From Novosphingobium subterraneum (lineage in GTDB: Bacteria > Pseudomonadota > Alphaproteobacteria > Sphingomonadales > Sphingomonadaceae): a stretch of 64,000 nt of DNA. Position 1 is the stretch's first letter, and each line of letters begins with the position of its first letter. The DNA lies in contig NZ_JRVC01000007.1 of assembly GCF_000807925.1 (NCBI RefSeq), forward strand, positions 1 to 64,000, written 5' to 3'. The notes under the pieces are model-generated. The model made no database searches, was not told the origin of the DNA, and saw nothing but the letters and a program-made list of their open reading frames with translations. Shown piece by piece: positions 36,893-46,526 of this stretch. Made by a program: the position numbers and the translations under genes.

Positions 36893-37606
36893 ATGCGAAT
36901 GCCTTCGAGAGTTAGCGCTCTGCTCGCCAGAGTTGCCCTTCTGCCCCTGACAGTTGGATTTGTGCCGGTGCAGGCCCAGGCCATGGCCCAAGCCCAGGCA
37001 GCGCCGCAACTTACAGCTCAAAGCCGCGAGGATCTGCGCTGTTCGGCGGCCTTTGCCATTGTTGCGCTTGAACAATCGGGGGGCGATGCGCTGGAAGGCT
37101 GGCCGCCGCTGGCGGTGCGCGGCAAGACCTTCTTTGCCGATTCGGGCGAGCGCGCGATGAAGGAGGGTGCGCTGACCCGCGAGCAGGTGCGCGACCTGAT
37201 CGCCGAGCAGGTTCAGGCGCTCCAGACCGCGCCCGATCCCGACAAGGCCCTGTCGGCGCTTGCCGGGCCTTGCCTCGCAAGGCTTGACGCCACCGTCCCG
37301 CCGCTGATCGCGCCGACCCTCAAGCAATGCGCCGCGATCCTCGGGCTTGCCTACAACGAGGTCCATGCCCGCGAAGGGATGAGCACTTCGGCGCAGGATC
37401 TCAAGACACTGGAATCGGTGCTTTCATCGCGCGAACGCGAGGCGATCATCGCTGCCGGTGGCAGTGGCGACGATGCCGACCGCACACTGGCGCAGGCGCG
37501 CGAGGCGATGGCGGCTGAGGCGGCGGACGGAAAGGGCGGGGTCGACAAGTACGACATCGCGCGCTGCTACGAGTTCGCCAAACCGCAGGAAAAATCGCAC
37601 TATTGA
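36893..37606 (+). CDS. Exported hypothetical protein
   Basis: 237 residues from ATG 36893. A signal peptide ([20 protein letters not shown], cut near AQA) precedes a helical mature domain with Cys pairs ([36 protein letters not shown]). The pattern of a small exported helical protein with four spaced Cys is common in sphingomonads and I do not know a function. A longer frame from 36563 overlaps the previous gene and is rejected. It precedes msrB by 47 bases and may share its transcript. Confidence 0.78.
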   Translation: MRMPSRVSALLARVALLPLTVGFVPVQAQAMAQAQAAPQLTAQSREDLRCSAAFAIVALEQSGGDALEGWPPLAVRGKTFFADSGERAMKEGALTREQVRDLIAEQVQALQTAPDPDKALSALAGPCLARLDATVPPLIAPTLKQCAAILGLAYNEVHAREGMSTSAQDLKTLESVLSSREREAIIAAGGSGDDADRTLAQAREAMAAEAADGKGGVDKYDIARCYEFAKPQEKSHY

Positions 37607-37653
37607 GCGGGCGGGGCGGGCTTCCCATATTGGCGGCAAAGGAGATCCCCGCA

Positions 37654-38052
37654 ATGTCCGACAAGATGAACCTGACCGACGCCGAGTGGCGCGAGCGTCT
37701 GTCGCCCGAGCAGTACCAGATCCTGCGTCAGGGGGGCACCGAGCGTGCGTTCACCGGGGCTTACGAGAAGAACAAGGCACCCGGCGAGTACCACTGCGCC
37801 GGTTGCGGAGCGCCGCTGTTCACTTCTGACACCAAGTACGACAGCGGTTCCGGCTGGCCGAGCTTCTACGCCCCGGTCGAGGCCGAGGCGGTCGAGGAAA
37901 TCGTCGATCGCTCGCACGGGATGGTCCGCACCGAAGTGCGCTGCGCGCGCTGCGACGGGCACCTTGGCCATGTCTTCCCCGATGGTCCGAATCCCACCGG
38001 CCTGCGCTATTGCATGAACAGCGCTTCGCTGGATTTCACGCCGAAAGACTGA
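37654..38052 (+). CDS. msrB: Peptide-methionine (R)-S-oxide reductase
   Basis: 132 residues. It repairs the R form of methionine sulfoxide in proteins. Zinc ligands are Cys48, Cys51 (CAGC) and Cys97, Cys100 (CARC). The catalytic Cys120 lies in [24 protein letters not shown] and [10 protein letters not shown] are the other family blocks. No signal peptide, so cytoplasmic. ATG at 37654 has AAAGGAG upstream; starts further up lack it. Not fused to msrA. Confidence 0.96.
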   Translation: MSDKMNLTDAEWRERLSPEQYQILRQGGTERAFTGAYEKNKAPGEYHCAGCGAPLFTSDTKYDSGSGWPSFYAPVEAEAVEEIVDRSHGMVRTEVRCARCDGHLGHVFPDGPNPTGLRYCMNSASLDFTPKD

Positions 38053-38102
38053 GTCGGAAAGCGCTCTGAACCGGCAGCATTGGCCGTTCGCCGATTTTGC
38101 GG

Positions 38103-38117
38103 TTAACCCTGCGTTAC
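38103..38117 (+). promoter_or_regulatory. CtrA-like half-site pair upstream of PBP1A
   Basis: TTAA, seven bases (CCCTGCG), TTAC fits the TTAA-N7-TTAA pattern of the cell-cycle regulator CtrA at seven of eight positions. It is 92 bases before the PBP1A start. Such sites occur by chance at a low rate, so this is only suggestive. Confidence 0.3.
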
Positions 38118-38208
38118 AACTGCCCTATGCAAAGGGCCGCAGATTTGCGTGGACGGCCTGCGCCGATGTCGGAACGAGGCCGAGAATGAGGGAAGCGGTA
38201 CAAGACTG

Positions 38209-40341
38209 ATGGCCAGACGGGACATTCCCCGCCGCCCCGAGGGCGGCAGGTCGGAGCCGCAACCCAAGAGCAGATCGATGCTGGGCCGATGGGTTCGGCG
38301 GTTGCTTGCCTGGGGTGCCGGCTTTGCGCTGCTGGGCACGATCGGGCTGGTGGTGGCCGTTGCCGTCACGGTGCGCTCGCTGCCCGGCTATGGCGAATTG
38401 AAATCGAGCCAGACCGGCCAGATGATCGTGGTGCGTGCCGCCGACGGCTCCGAGATCGTGACCCTGGGGCCAAGCTACGGCAAGTGGATCCCTTACGAGC
38501 GCATCCCGCAGGACATGAAGGATGCGATGATCTCGGTCGAGGACCGGCGTTATCGTAGCCACTGGGGCGTGGACCCCATCGGCATCGTCCGTTCGCTGAT
38601 GGTGCGCGTGGAAAGCGGCACATGGAAGCAGGGCGGCTCGACGATCACGCAGCAGCTTGCCCGCAACATCTTCCTCAACAACACCAAGACCTTCGGCCGC
38701 AAGGCGCGCGAATGGGTGCTGGCGCTGGCGCTCGAACAGAAGTTCTCGAAAGACCAGATCCTCGAGCTGTACCTCAACAAGGTCTACTTCGGCGGCGGTG
38801 CCTATGGCATCGACAGCGCCGCACGCAAGTTCTTCGGCCATTCGGGCGAGGAAATCACGCTGCCTGAGGCGGCGATCATCGCCGGGTTGGTCAAGGCGCC
38901 GTCACGATATTCGCCAACGGCCGATGCCGAGGCGGCCGTGGGCCGCGCTGGCGTGGTTCTGCAGACGATGCAGAGCGCGGGCGTGCTGACCGCGCAGGAA
39001 GCGCAGAGCGTGGACCTGAAGGCCGTGAAGATGGTCTCGGACAGCGCAGGCCAGAACTCTGCACGCTATTTCACCGACTGGGCGCTGCCGCAGCTCGACC
39101 TGATCCTGCCGGAGAACGACAAGCCGATCGAAGTGTGGACCACGCTCGATCCGATCGCGCAGAAGGCCGCGACCAGCGCAGTGGCCGGATTTGCGCCGAA
39201 GGGCGCGCAGGGCGCACTTGTTTCCCTTGATCGCGACGGTGCGGTTCTCGCCATGGTCGGCGGCACGGACTATGTAACCTCGAATTACAACCGCGCAGTC
39301 AACGCCGTCCGCCAGCCCGGTTCGGCGTGGAAGCTGTTTGTCTATCTCTCGGCGCTCGAGGCGGGATACACGCCGGATGACCGCGTGGTCGACGAGCCGG
39401 TGACGATCGATGGCTGGACCCCGCGCAACGACGGCAATCGCTATGCGGGCGAGATCGACCTGCGCACAGCCTTTGCCTATTCCAAGAACACCGTGGCGGC
39501 ACAGCTGGGCAATGAAGTGGGCTTCGGCACCGTTGCCAACATGGCGCGCCGCTTTGGCATCACCACGCCGATCAACACGCTGCCCTCGATGGTCCTGGGT
39601 TCGTCCGAAGCGCGCGTGATCGACATGGTGCGCGCTTTCGCCTCGGTTCAGGCAAAGGGCATGTCGATTACGCCCTACGGCATCCGCAAGGTGACGACGA
39701 CCGACGGCGAAGTGCTCTACACGCACCGCACGGAGACCGCGCAGCAGCTCGTCCCGCCCTATGTCGCTGCCGCGATGACCGACCTCATGCAGACCGCGGT
39801 CAATATCGGCACAGGCCGCGCTGCGCAGATCGGCAGGCCGGTTGCCGGCAAGACCGGCACGACATCGTCGAACAAGGACGGCTGGTTCCTGGGCTTTTCG
39901 AGCGGTATCACCACCGGCGTGTGGATGGGGCGCGACGATGCCAAGGCCGTGCCCGGCCTGCAGGGCGGCGCCGCACCGGCGCGCGCCTTCGCGGCCTACA
40001 TGAAGGTCGCCACGCGCAAGCGCCCGGTCGAACAGTTCGACACTGAACTCAAGCTGCCGGAATGGCAGCTCGAACCCGATGATGAGGCGATGCAGGGCAA
40101 CCCTGACGATTACTTTTACGTCGACGAGCAGGGCAACCTGGTCGATCCGTCGCGCCGGCGTGGTGATGACGGTGCAATTGATCCCAATGCACCACCCGAG
40201 GGCATACCGCCGGAGGTTCCGCAGGCCGCGAACGACGATTTCCTCAACCGCGCCACTGGTCGGCGCGACGGCAACGACCCTGCAGCGGCAGGCGCGAGGC
40301 CCCGTCCGAGCAATACTCCGCGCCCTGTTCCTCAGCCATGA
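38209..40341 (+). CDS. Penicillin-binding protein 1A, bifunctional transglycosylase/transpeptidase
   Basis: 710 residues. It polymerises and crosslinks peptidoglycan. Membrane anchor about 31-55. The GT51 domain has catalytic Glu111 in MISVEDRRYRSHWGVD and GGSTITQQLARN near 142. The transpeptidase has Ser372-x-x-Lys375 (GSAWK), SKN at 425-427 and KTGTTS at 548. The C-terminal 90 residues are acidic, then Pro/Asn/Arg-rich. ATG at 38209 follows GAGGGAAG; 20 more residues upstream are possible. It stands alone between msrB and the stress-type small gene. Confidence 0.94.
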   Translation: MARRDIPRRPEGGRSEPQPKSRSMLGRWVRRLLAWGAGFALLGTIGLVVAVAVTVRSLPGYGELKSSQTGQMIVVRAADGSEIVTLGPSYGKWIPYERIPQDMKDAMISVEDRRYRSHWGVDPIGIVRSLMVRVESGTWKQGGSTITQQLARNIFLNNTKTFGRKAREWVLALALEQKFSKDQILELYLNKVYFGGGAYGIDSAARKFFGHSGEEITLPEAAIIAGLVKAPSRYSPTADAEAAVGRAGVVLQTMQSAGVLTAQEAQSVDLKAVKMVSDSAGQNSARYFTDWALPQLDLILPENDKPIEVWTTLDPIAQKAATSAVAGFAPKGAQGALVSLDRDGAVLAMVGGTDYVTSNYNRAVNAVRQPGSAWKLFVYLSALEAGYTPDDRVVDEPVTIDGWTPRNDGNRYAGEIDLRTAFAYSKNTVAAQLGNEVGFGTVANMARRFGITTPINTLPSMVLGSSEARVIDMVRAFASVQAKGMSITPYGIRKVTTTDGEVLYTHRTETAQQLVPPYVAAAMTDLMQTAVNIGTGRAAQIGRPVAGKTGTTSSNKDGWFLGFSSGITTGVWMGRDDAKAVPGLQGGAAPARAFAAYMKVATRKRPVEQFDTELKLPEWQLEPDDEAMQGNPDDYFYVDEQGNLVDPSRRRGDDGAIDPNAPPEGIPPEVPQAANDDFLNRATGRRDGNDPAAAGARPRPSNTPRPVPQP

Positions 40342-40367
40342 GCATGCCCAGCAGGAATTCTCGAGCC

Positions 40368-40392
40368 TGAACCTTTCTGCGGTTCGGGCGTT
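40368..40392 (+). promoter_or_regulatory. EcfG-type general stress promoter candidate
   Basis: TGAAC at 40368-40372, 16 bases, CGTT at 40389-40392. The alphaproteobacterial EcfG consensus is GGAAC-N16/17-CGTT, so one position differs. The predicted start is near 40398, at the beginning of the hairpin that covers the ribosome site of the small gene at 40445. Confidence 0.45.
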
Positions 40393-40394
40393 TG

Positions 40395-40687
<293 letters not shown>

Positions 40688-40711
40688 TCGGCGCCCGCAA
40701 GCGCTTTGGTG

Positions 40712-40735
40712 ACGGCCGGAGGGTACTCCGGCCGT
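40712..40735. terminator. Hairpin between convergent genes
   Basis: ACGGCCGGAG (40712-40721), loop GGTA, CTCCGGCCGT (40726-40735): a perfect 10-base stem. There is no T run on either side, so termination strength is uncertain, but its place between two convergent stops fits. Confidence 0.55.
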
Positions 40736-40753
40736 TGCTGTATGGGGGGACGG

Positions 40754-40957
40754 CTATTTGACGACGTCTGCCTCGTGCCACACGACCGCCTGTGCCACCT
40801 TGATGCAATCCATCCCGCCGTCATAGGTCATCGCGGGTGAGCCATAGAGCCGCCAGCCTTGCGCCAGCGCCTCGGATACCCGCTCGCAGAAGGCGCGGTC
40901 GTCCTTGCCTGTCAGCAGGCGGTAGACGGGGCGGTCATCGGGGGTCTGGTACATCAT
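40754..40957 (-). CDS. DUF1737 domain protein
   Basis: 67 residues. The whole protein is one DUF1737-type domain: VYRLLTGKDDRAFCERVSEA, then LAQGWRLYGSPAMTYDG and IKVAQAVVW. Function unknown. Its ATG overlaps the stop of the acetyltransferase gene by four bases (ATGA), making it the last of a four-gene chain after hslV and hslU. Confidence 0.85.
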   Translation of the reverse strand: MMYQTPDDRPVYRLLTGKDDRAFCERVSEALAQGWRLYGSPAMTYDGGMDCIKVAQAVVWHEADVVK

Positions 40958-41439
40958 GTTCCTCGGCAGTCGATATGCCAGCAGAACAGCGCGCCGTCCT
41001 CCGCGTCAAGCCGTTCGGCCATCTGAACGAAGCCGTTGCGCTCAAGCACCCGCTGCGAGGCGATATTGTCGGTGCGCGTTTCGGCATAAAGCGCATCAAC
41101 GCGCGGGTCCGATCTGGCCCAGTCGACCAGCGCCTTCAGCGCTGCCGATGCGTGACCCCGCCCCTGCGATCCTGGTGCCACGCCATAACCGATCTGCAGC
41201 CGGCGCTCCTCGAGCACCGACGTGACCGACATCAGGCCAACGAGTTCGTCATCTGACACGACAAGCCACGCCGGGGGCGAGAAAATCTCGCCAACAGCCT
41301 CGGCCAACCCTGCCAGCATTGCCAGTACTTCGGGTTCCGCCACCGGCGTATGCGGCATGACTATCGCCTGCTCTGGCGGCTGCCCCTCAAGCAGACGCGC
41401 GAAGTGCGTCGGCGTTGCCGGGACGAGCCGGACGGTCAC
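40954..41439 (-). CDS. GNAT-family N-acetyltransferase
   Basis: 161 residues. The acetyl-CoA loop is [20 protein letters not shown] (the Q/R-x-x-G-x-G/A pattern), with [22 protein letters not shown] as motif B; this resembles RimJ/RimL-type protein or small-molecule acetyltransferases. The substrate is unknown. The ATG overlaps the hslU stop (ATGA), so it is translated with the HslUV protease genes. Confidence 0.88.
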   Translation of the reverse strand: MTVRLVPATPTHFARLLEGQPPEQAIVMPHTPVAEPEVLAMLAGLAEAVGEIFSPPAWLVVSDDELVGLMSVTSVLEERRLQIGYGVAPGSQGRGHASAALKALVDWARSDPRVDALYAETRTDNIASQRVLERNGFVQMAERLDAEDGALFCWHIDCRGT

Positions 41440-42737
41440 AGAATGTACTTCGACAGGTCTGCATTGCCGGCAAGGTTCGCCAGCTTCTCGGCGACATAGG
41501 CCTCGTCCACCGTCACCGTCTCGCCGGTGCGGTCCTCGGCATCGAAGCTCACTTCCTCGAGCAGCTTTTCCATCACCGTCTGCAGGCGGCGGGCGCCGAT
41601 GTTCTCGACGCTTTCGTTCACCTGTGCCGCAGTGCGGGCAATGGCGCGGATGGATTCCGGCGTGAAGTCGAGCGTGACGTTTTCGGTTGCGATCAGCGCA
41701 CGGTACTGTTCGACGAGGTTTGCGCGCGTTTCCGAAAGAATGCGCACGAAGTCGTCTTCGCTGAGCGCCTTGAGTTCGACGCGGATCGGCAAGCGGCCCT
41801 GAAGTTCCGGCAACATGTCGGAGGGCTTGGCCACGTGGAACGCGCCCGAGGCGATGAACAGGACGTGGTCCGTCTTCATCGGGCCGTACTTGGTGGCAAC
41901 CGTCGTGCCCTCGATCAGCGGCAGCAGATCGCGCTGCACGCCTTCGCGGCTGACCGATCCGCCACGCACATCGGACACGGCAATCTTGTCGATTTCGTCA
42001 AGGAAGACGATGCCGTTGGTCTCGGCATTGCGGATCGCCTCGCGCGCCACGTCGTCCTGGTCCATGCGCTTTTCGGCCTCTTCGTCGACCAGCTTGTCCC
42101 AGGCGTCGGCGACGCGCATCTTGCGGCGCTTGAGCGCCTGCTTGCCGAACGCCTTGCCCATCATGTCCGACAGGTTGATCATGCCGATGCCGCCGGGCAT
42201 GCCGGGAATCTCCATGGGAGCGGACGGTGTATCCTCGACCTCGATCTCGACCTCGACGTCGTTCATCGAGCCATCGGCCAGCCTTGCCTTGAAGCTTTCG
42301 CGCGTTGCTTCGCTGGCACCATCGCCGACCAGCGCCTTGAGCAGGCGGTCCATCGCGGCCTTGCTGGCAGCGTCTCGCACCGCATCGCGGCGGCGCTCCT
42401 TCTCGAGGCGGATCGCCTCTTCCACGAGATCGCGGGCAATCTGTTCAACGTCGCGGCCGACATAGCCGACCTCGGTGAACTTGGTGGCTTCCACCTTCAC
42501 GAACGGCGCATCGGCAAGCTTGGCCAGCCGGCGGCTGATCTCGGTCTTGCCGCAGCCCGTGGGCCCGATCATCAGGATGTTCTTTGGGCTGACTTCGTCG
42601 CGCAGGTCGGCGGACAGGCGCTGGCGACGCCAGCGGTTGCGCAGCGCGACTGCAACGGCCTTCTTGGCATCGGTCTGGCCGACGATGTGTTCGTCCAGCG
42701 CGCGGACAATGGCCTTGGGGGTAAGGGAGTCGTTCAT
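41436..42737 (-). CDS. hslU: HslU, ATPase subunit of the HslUV protease
   Basis: 433 residues, AAA+ unfoldase that feeds HslV. Walker A is [16 protein letters not shown] near residue 55, followed by [22 protein letters not shown]. The intermediate domain covers about 105-235. Walker B is [10 protein letters not shown], and the sensor region has [20 protein letters not shown]. The C-terminal tail ends DLSKYIL, which docks into HslV. Starts on the base shared with the hslV stop. Confidence 0.97.
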   Translation of the reverse strand: MNDSLTPKAIVRALDEHIVGQTDAKKAVAVALRNRWRRQRLSADLRDEVSPKNILMIGPTGCGKTEISRRLAKLADAPFVKVEATKFTEVGYVGRDVEQIARDLVEEAIRLEKERRRDAVRDAASKAAMDRLLKALVGDGASEATRESFKARLADGSMNDVEVEIEVEDTPSAPMEIPGMPGGIGMINLSDMMGKAFGKQALKRRKMRVADAWDKLVDEEAEKRMDQDDVAREAIRNAETNGIVFLDEIDKIAVSDVRGGSVSREGVQRDLLPLIEGTTVATKYGPMKTDHVLFIASGAFHVAKPSDMLPELQGRLPIRVELKALSEDDFVRILSETRANLVEQYRALIATENVTLDFTPESIRAIARTAAQVNESVENIGARRLQTVMEKLLEEVSFDAEDRTGETVTVDEAYVAEKLANLAGNADLSKYIL

Positions 42738-43294
42738 CAGATTTCCTCGACCGTCACGCGGTCGTTGGTGAAGACGCAGACTTCGGCGGCGACCTGCATG
42801 GCGCGGCGCGCGATCTTTTCGGCGTCGTCTTCGTAGTCGGTCAGGGCGCGGGCAGCGGCGAGCGCATAGTTGCCGCCCGAACCGATTGCGGCGATTCCGC
42901 CTTCCGGTTCAAGCACATCGCCATTCCCGGTAAGGATCAGCATGGTCTCCGCATCGGCCACGATCATCAGTGCTTCGAGATTGCGCAGGTACTTGTCGGT
43001 GCGCCAGTCCTTGGCGAGTTCGACCGCGGCGCGCATCAGCTGGCCGCGATGCTGCTCCAGCTTGCGCTCCAACCGTTCGAACAGGGTGAAGGCATCAGCC
43101 GTCGCGCCTGCAAATCCGGCAATCACCTTGCCATCTCCGATGCGGCGCACCTTGCGGGCATTCGGCTTCATGACCGTGTTGCCCATGGAAACCTGGCCGT
43201 CCCCTGCGATGACGGTGCGGCCGTTCTTCTTCACCCCGATGATGGTGGTGCCGTGCCACTGGATAAGGCCGTGGCTCGCCCTGCTGTCGTCCAT
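42737..43294 (-). CDS. hslV: HslV, proteasome-like peptidase subunit
   Basis: 185 residues. N-terminal nucleophile hydrolase. The predicted processing point is between Gly15 and Thr16 ([12 protein letters not shown]), so this version has a 15-residue propeptide, longer than in E. coli, where Thr follows the initiator Met. [27 protein letters not shown] and [17 protein letters not shown] are family blocks. ATG at 43294. It is 45 bases after the bamE stop. Confidence 0.97.
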   Translation of the reverse strand: MDDSRASHGLIQWHGTTIIGVKKNGRTVIAGDGQVSMGNTVMKPNARKVRRIGDGKVIAGFAGATADAFTLFERLERKLEQHRGQLMRAAVELAKDWRTDKYLRNLEALMIVADAETMLILTGNGDVLEPEGGIAAIGSGGNYALAAARALTDYEDDAEKIARRAMQVAAEVCVFTNDRVTVEEI

Positions 43295-43339
43295 CGCCGC
43301 GATATGAGGAGCGCGGCGGCGAATTCAAGCGCCCGAACC

Positions 43340-43834
43340 TCAGCTGCCGTTGGGACCGGTGCCGGTCGGTGCGCCACCACCGGCGCCGCCCGGAATCGCG
43401 CCGACCGCGCCGATGTTGCCGAACAGATCCTGGAAGAAGCTGCGGTCGCGCCCGAGGGTCGGCGTCTTGTCGCTTTCGGGCGAAAGGCGGACGACCTTCT
43501 CCATCCCCTGCCGGCCCATCGAGCTGACATTGCCGCGGGCGTCGAAATCGACGACGATGACGCTCTGGTCCGACGTCTGCGGACGGTTGAACGGGCGCTG
43601 CCTGGTGTTCTGCGCAACGTAATACCACGTCTGCCGACCGAACTGGCTGGTGAAGGTCGGGCGACCCAGTGTGCGTTCGACCGAGAGCTTGTTGTCGACG
43701 CCGGGCTGGACCGAGGCGACCAGTGCCTCGTCGATGATGTAGCCGCGATGGTCCTTGATGCTGGCACAGCCGGACGCGGCCACGCCGAGGGCGAGCACCG
43801 CCGCACCCTGCACCATCAGCCGCATGTTCCGCAT
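43340..43834 (-). CDS. bamE: BamE/SmpA-type outer-membrane assembly lipoprotein
   Basis: 164 residues from the ATG at 43834. Lipobox VAASGC near residue 22. The domain has LVASVQPGVDNKLSVERTLGRPTFTSQFGRQTWYY (split over two strands), the BamE pattern, then VVDFDARGNVSSM. BamE helps the Bam complex insert beta-barrel proteins. A Gly/Pro-rich tail extends past the usual E. coli length (113). Divergent from the CBP3-type gene. A GACCCT-T-AGGGTC palindrome lies in the leader. Confidence 0.9.
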   Translation of the reverse strand: MRNMRLMVQGAAVLALGVAASGCASIKDHRGYIIDEALVASVQPGVDNKLSVERTLGRPTFTSQFGRQTWYYVAQNTRQRPFNRPQTSDQSVIVVDFDARGNVSSMGRQGMEKVVRLSPESDKTPTLGRDRSFFQDLFGNIGAVGAIPGGAGGGAPTGTGPNGS

Positions 43835-43917
43835 TCGCAAACTCCGCTCTTCACTTATCGCCGTCATGCCCGTTTGCATCGGGAATGCACAGCCTATATC
43901 GCCGAGATCAATTGGGC

Positions 43918-43930
43918 GACCCTTAGGGTC
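43918..43930. repeat. Perfect TTAGGGTC-family palindrome upstream of bamE
   Basis: GACCCTTAGGGTC is symmetrical around the middle T. It sits 84 bases before bamE and 95 before the CBP3-type gene, in the divergent promoter region. Related sites are at 13503, 46502 and 48329. Here it does not form a stop codon of a gene. Confidence 0.5.
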
Positions 43931-44024
43931 CAATCTGGATTACCGCAATGCCGCCCGCAAGCAGCCTGCTGGACGGCCGAGATTTAATCGCCCCTGAACG
44001 GGCGGAATGCCAAGGAATGCCGTG

Positions 44025-44543
44025 ATGTCGCTTCTTACCAAGCTGTTCGGACGCAAGCAGGATGATCGCGCGGTCGCGCGGCCCTTGTGGCACCGCACTG
44101 TCGAGATCGCGCGCGAGAAGGAATGGTACCGCGATTGTGGCGTCGCCGACACGGTGGGCGGGCGATTCGACATGATCACGCTGATCCTGTCGGTCGTGTT
44201 GATCCGCATGGAGCGTGACGCGGAACTCGTCGAGCCTTCGGTGCGGCTTACCGAACTGTTCGTCGAGGACATGGACGGACAGCTGCGCGAAAGCGGCGTG
44301 GGCGACGTGATCGTGGGCAAGCGCGTAGGCCAGCTGATGAGCGTGCTGGGCGGGCGCCTTGGTGCCTATCGCGAGGCGCTGGCGGCGCGGGACGAGGCGC
44401 TGATGGCCGAAGCGATCAGCCGCAACGTGACCTTGCACGATGGCACCGATCCGCTGCTGCTGACGCGGCGCGTGCGCGCTTTCGCCGCCGGGCTGGACCT
44501 CGTCCCCGCATTCCGCGTTCTCGATGCGGAGATCGGAAAATGA
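44025..44543 (+). CDS. Ubiquinol-cytochrome c chaperone (CBP3/UPF0174 family)
   Basis: 172 residues. MSLLTKLFGRKQDDRAVARP then LWHRTVEIAREKEWYRDCGVADTVGGRFDMITL, MDGQLRESGVGDVIVGKRV and GGRLGAYREAL are the CBP3 pattern. In mitochondria the relative assists cytochrome bc1 assembly; the bacterial role is inferred. ATG at 44025 has CAAGGAATG upstream. The stop overlaps the YceD gene start (ATGA). Confidence 0.88.
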   Translation: MSLLTKLFGRKQDDRAVARPLWHRTVEIAREKEWYRDCGVADTVGGRFDMITLILSVVLIRMERDAELVEPSVRLTELFVEDMDGQLRESGVGDVIVGKRVGQLMSVLGGRLGAYREALAARDEALMAEAISRNVTLHDGTDPLLLTRRVRAFAAGLDLVPAFRVLDAEIGK

Positions 44544-45055
44544 CCATGAATTCAGAGTTCTCGCGCATCGTCGATCTGCGTCAGATTGGCGACGAGCCGG
44601 TGGTGCTGGAGCCGACCGAGGCAGAGCGCAAGCGTCTTGCGGCGCGTTTCCAACTCTCGGAGGTGAAAGCCATGCAGGCGACCATCTCTCTGAGGCAGGA
44701 GGGGAACTCCGTGGAGGCGAGGGGCCATCTCGCCGCCTCCATCGTGCAGGCCTGCGCGATCTCGGGCGAGGACTTCCCGGTGACGATCAGCGAACCCATC
44801 TCGCTGCGCTTCGTCCCACCCGGCGCGGCCCATGATCCCGACGAGGAGATCGAGATTACCGCCGACGATTGCGACGAGATCGAATACGAAGGCACCAGCT
44901 TCGATCTGGGCGAGGCCGTGGCGCAGAGCCTGGCACTGGCGATCGATCCCTTTGCCGAGGGACCCGATGCCGACAAGGCGCGCGCCGAGCACAATCTCGG
45001 CGGCGACGTTGCCACCGGCCCCTTCGCCGCGCTGGCCGCACTGAAGAAGGACTGA
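44540..45055 (+). CDS. YceD/DUF177 family protein
   Basis: 171 residues. The domain has VQACAISGEDFPVTISEPISLRF and the acidic EIEITADDCDEIEYEG stretch, then LGEAVAQSLALAIDPF. DUF177 proteins are tied to 23S rRNA or ribosome biogenesis in plants and bacteria. In many genomes rpmF and plsX follow; here a MATE exporter follows instead. Four-base overlap with the CBP3-type gene. Confidence 0.88.
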   Translation: MTMNSEFSRIVDLRQIGDEPVVLEPTEAERKRLAARFQLSEVKAMQATISLRQEGNSVEARGHLAASIVQACAISGEDFPVTISEPISLRFVPPGAAHDPDEEIEITADDCDEIEYEGTSFDLGEAVAQSLALAIDPFAEGPDADKARAEHNLGGDVATGPFAALAALKKD

Positions 45056-45059
45056 GCGT

Positions 45060-46505
45060 TTGGCTGGACCCCCGGGGCGCGGTCGGGACCTGACGAGCGG
45101 GCCGATCCTCAAGACGCTGGTGCTGTTCTCGGCGCCGACGCTGGCATCCAACATCCTGCAATCGCTCAACGGTTCGATCAATTCGATCTGGGTGGGGCGG
45201 ATGCTGGGCGAGGGTGCGCTGGCGGCGACTGCCAATGCCAACGTGGTGATGTTCCTCGTCTTTGCCGCTGCGTTCGGCTTCGGCATGGCGGCCACCGTCA
45301 AGATCGGGCAGGCTTTCGGCGCGCGCGACGTGCTGGCGGCGCGGCGGACGTTCGGCTCGGCGGTGGGCTTTTGCGTGCTGCTGTCGCTGGTTGTCGGCAC
45401 GCTGGGCTGGCTCTTTGCGCCCGAACTGCTGACGGCAATGGCCGCGCCGGGCGAGACCTATGCCTATGCGCTGACCTACCTGCGGGTGATCTTCATCGCC
45501 ATGCCGGCCTCGATGATCACGGTCATGCTGGGCATGGGCCTGCGGGGCGGGGGCGATGCGGCGACGCCGTTGAAGTTCATGGTCATGTCTTCGGTGCTCG
45601 ACGTCGCGCTCAATCCTTTGCTGATCGGCGGTTTCGGGCCGATCCCGGCCATGGGCATCGCCGGAGCGGCTCTGGCGACGGCGATTGCCTCGTTCGTGTC
45701 GATGGCGGGCATCGTCGCCTATGTCTACGTCAAGGACCTGCCGTTGCGGCTGCGGGGGCCGGAGCTCAAATGGCTGTGGCCGCGCCGGGACGAACTCGGC
45801 TACATCCTGACCAAGGGCCTGCCGATGGGCGCGCAGATGCTGGTTATCTCGGCGGCGGGCATCATCGTGATCGGTCTGGTCAATCGCGAGGGCCTGCTGG
45901 TCAGCGCCGCGTATGGCGCGGCGCTGCAGTTGTGGACCTATCTTCAGATGCCGGCGATGGCGATTTCCGCTGCGGTCAGCGCCATGGCCGCGCAGGCGAT
46001 CGGCGCGGGCCTGGATGAGCGGCTCCACCGCATCTCGCGTGCGGGGGTCATGCTGAACCTTACGGTGACCGGAGCACTATGTGCATTGATCCTGCTGTTC
46101 GACCGGCCGGCGCTGGAGCTGTTCCTGGGCGCTGCAAGCCCTGCGGTGGATGAGGCGCGTCATATCCAGTTCCTGGCCAGCTGGAGCTATGTCCTGTTCG
46201 GAATCACGATGGTGCTGTTTGGCACGATGCGCGCAGGCGGGGTGGTCTGGACGCCGCTGATCATCCTGTCGATCGCCATGTATCCCGTGCGCCTGGGCTT
46301 CTATTACGCCTTCTACCCGAGCCTTGGCGCGGATGCCCTGTGGCTGGCATTCCCGGTCAGTTCCGCAGTTGCCGTGGCGCTCTCGGTCCATGCCTATCGC
46401 CAGCCACAATGGCGCGATCGCGCACGCGCTGTGCCGGACGAGGAGTGCGAGGAGGAAACCCATGCCGACGCGGACCCCGCCGGACGCATGGCGCCGAGTC
46501 TTTAG
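45060..46505 (+). CDS. MATE-family multidrug/sodium exporter
   Basis: 481 residues, twelve hydrophobic segments in two repeated halves. GPILKTLVLFSAPTLASNIL at the start, ALAATANANVVMFL in helix 2, and the second-half ISRAGVMLNLTVTGALC fit the MatE domain. It should export cationic drugs in exchange for sodium or protons. The start is TTG at 45060 with AAGGA nine bases upstream, four bases after the YceD stop. The TAG stop (46503-46505) lies inside a TTAGGGTC palindrome. Confidence 0.9.
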   Translation: MAGPPGRGRDLTSGPILKTLVLFSAPTLASNILQSLNGSINSIWVGRMLGEGALAATANANVVMFLVFAAAFGFGMAATVKIGQAFGARDVLAARRTFGSAVGFCVLLSLVVGTLGWLFAPELLTAMAAPGETYAYALTYLRVIFIAMPASMITVMLGMGLRGGGDAATPLKFMVMSSVLDVALNPLLIGGFGPIPAMGIAGAALATAIASFVSMAGIVAYVYVKDLPLRLRGPELKWLWPRRDELGYILTKGLPMGAQMLVISAAGIIVIGLVNREGLLVSAAYGAALQLWTYLQMPAMAISAAVSAMAAQAIGAGLDERLHRISRAGVMLNLTVTGALCALILLFDRPALELFLGAASPAVDEARHIQFLASWSYVLFGITMVLFGTMRAGGVVWTPLIILSIAMYPVRLGFYYAFYPSLGADALWLAFPVSSAVAVALSVHAYRQPQWRDRARAVPDEECEEETHADADPAGRMAPSL

Positions 46506-46520
46506 GGTCCTGACCCCAGG
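46502..46520. repeat. TTAGGGTC-family palindrome at the MATE/HerA junction
   Basis: TTAGGGTC (46502-46509), CT, GACCCCAG. It provides the TAG stop of the MATE gene and lies 6 bases before the stop of the convergent HerA-like gene. It may end transcription from both sides. Confidence 0.5.
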
Positions 46521-46526
46521 GTCGCG

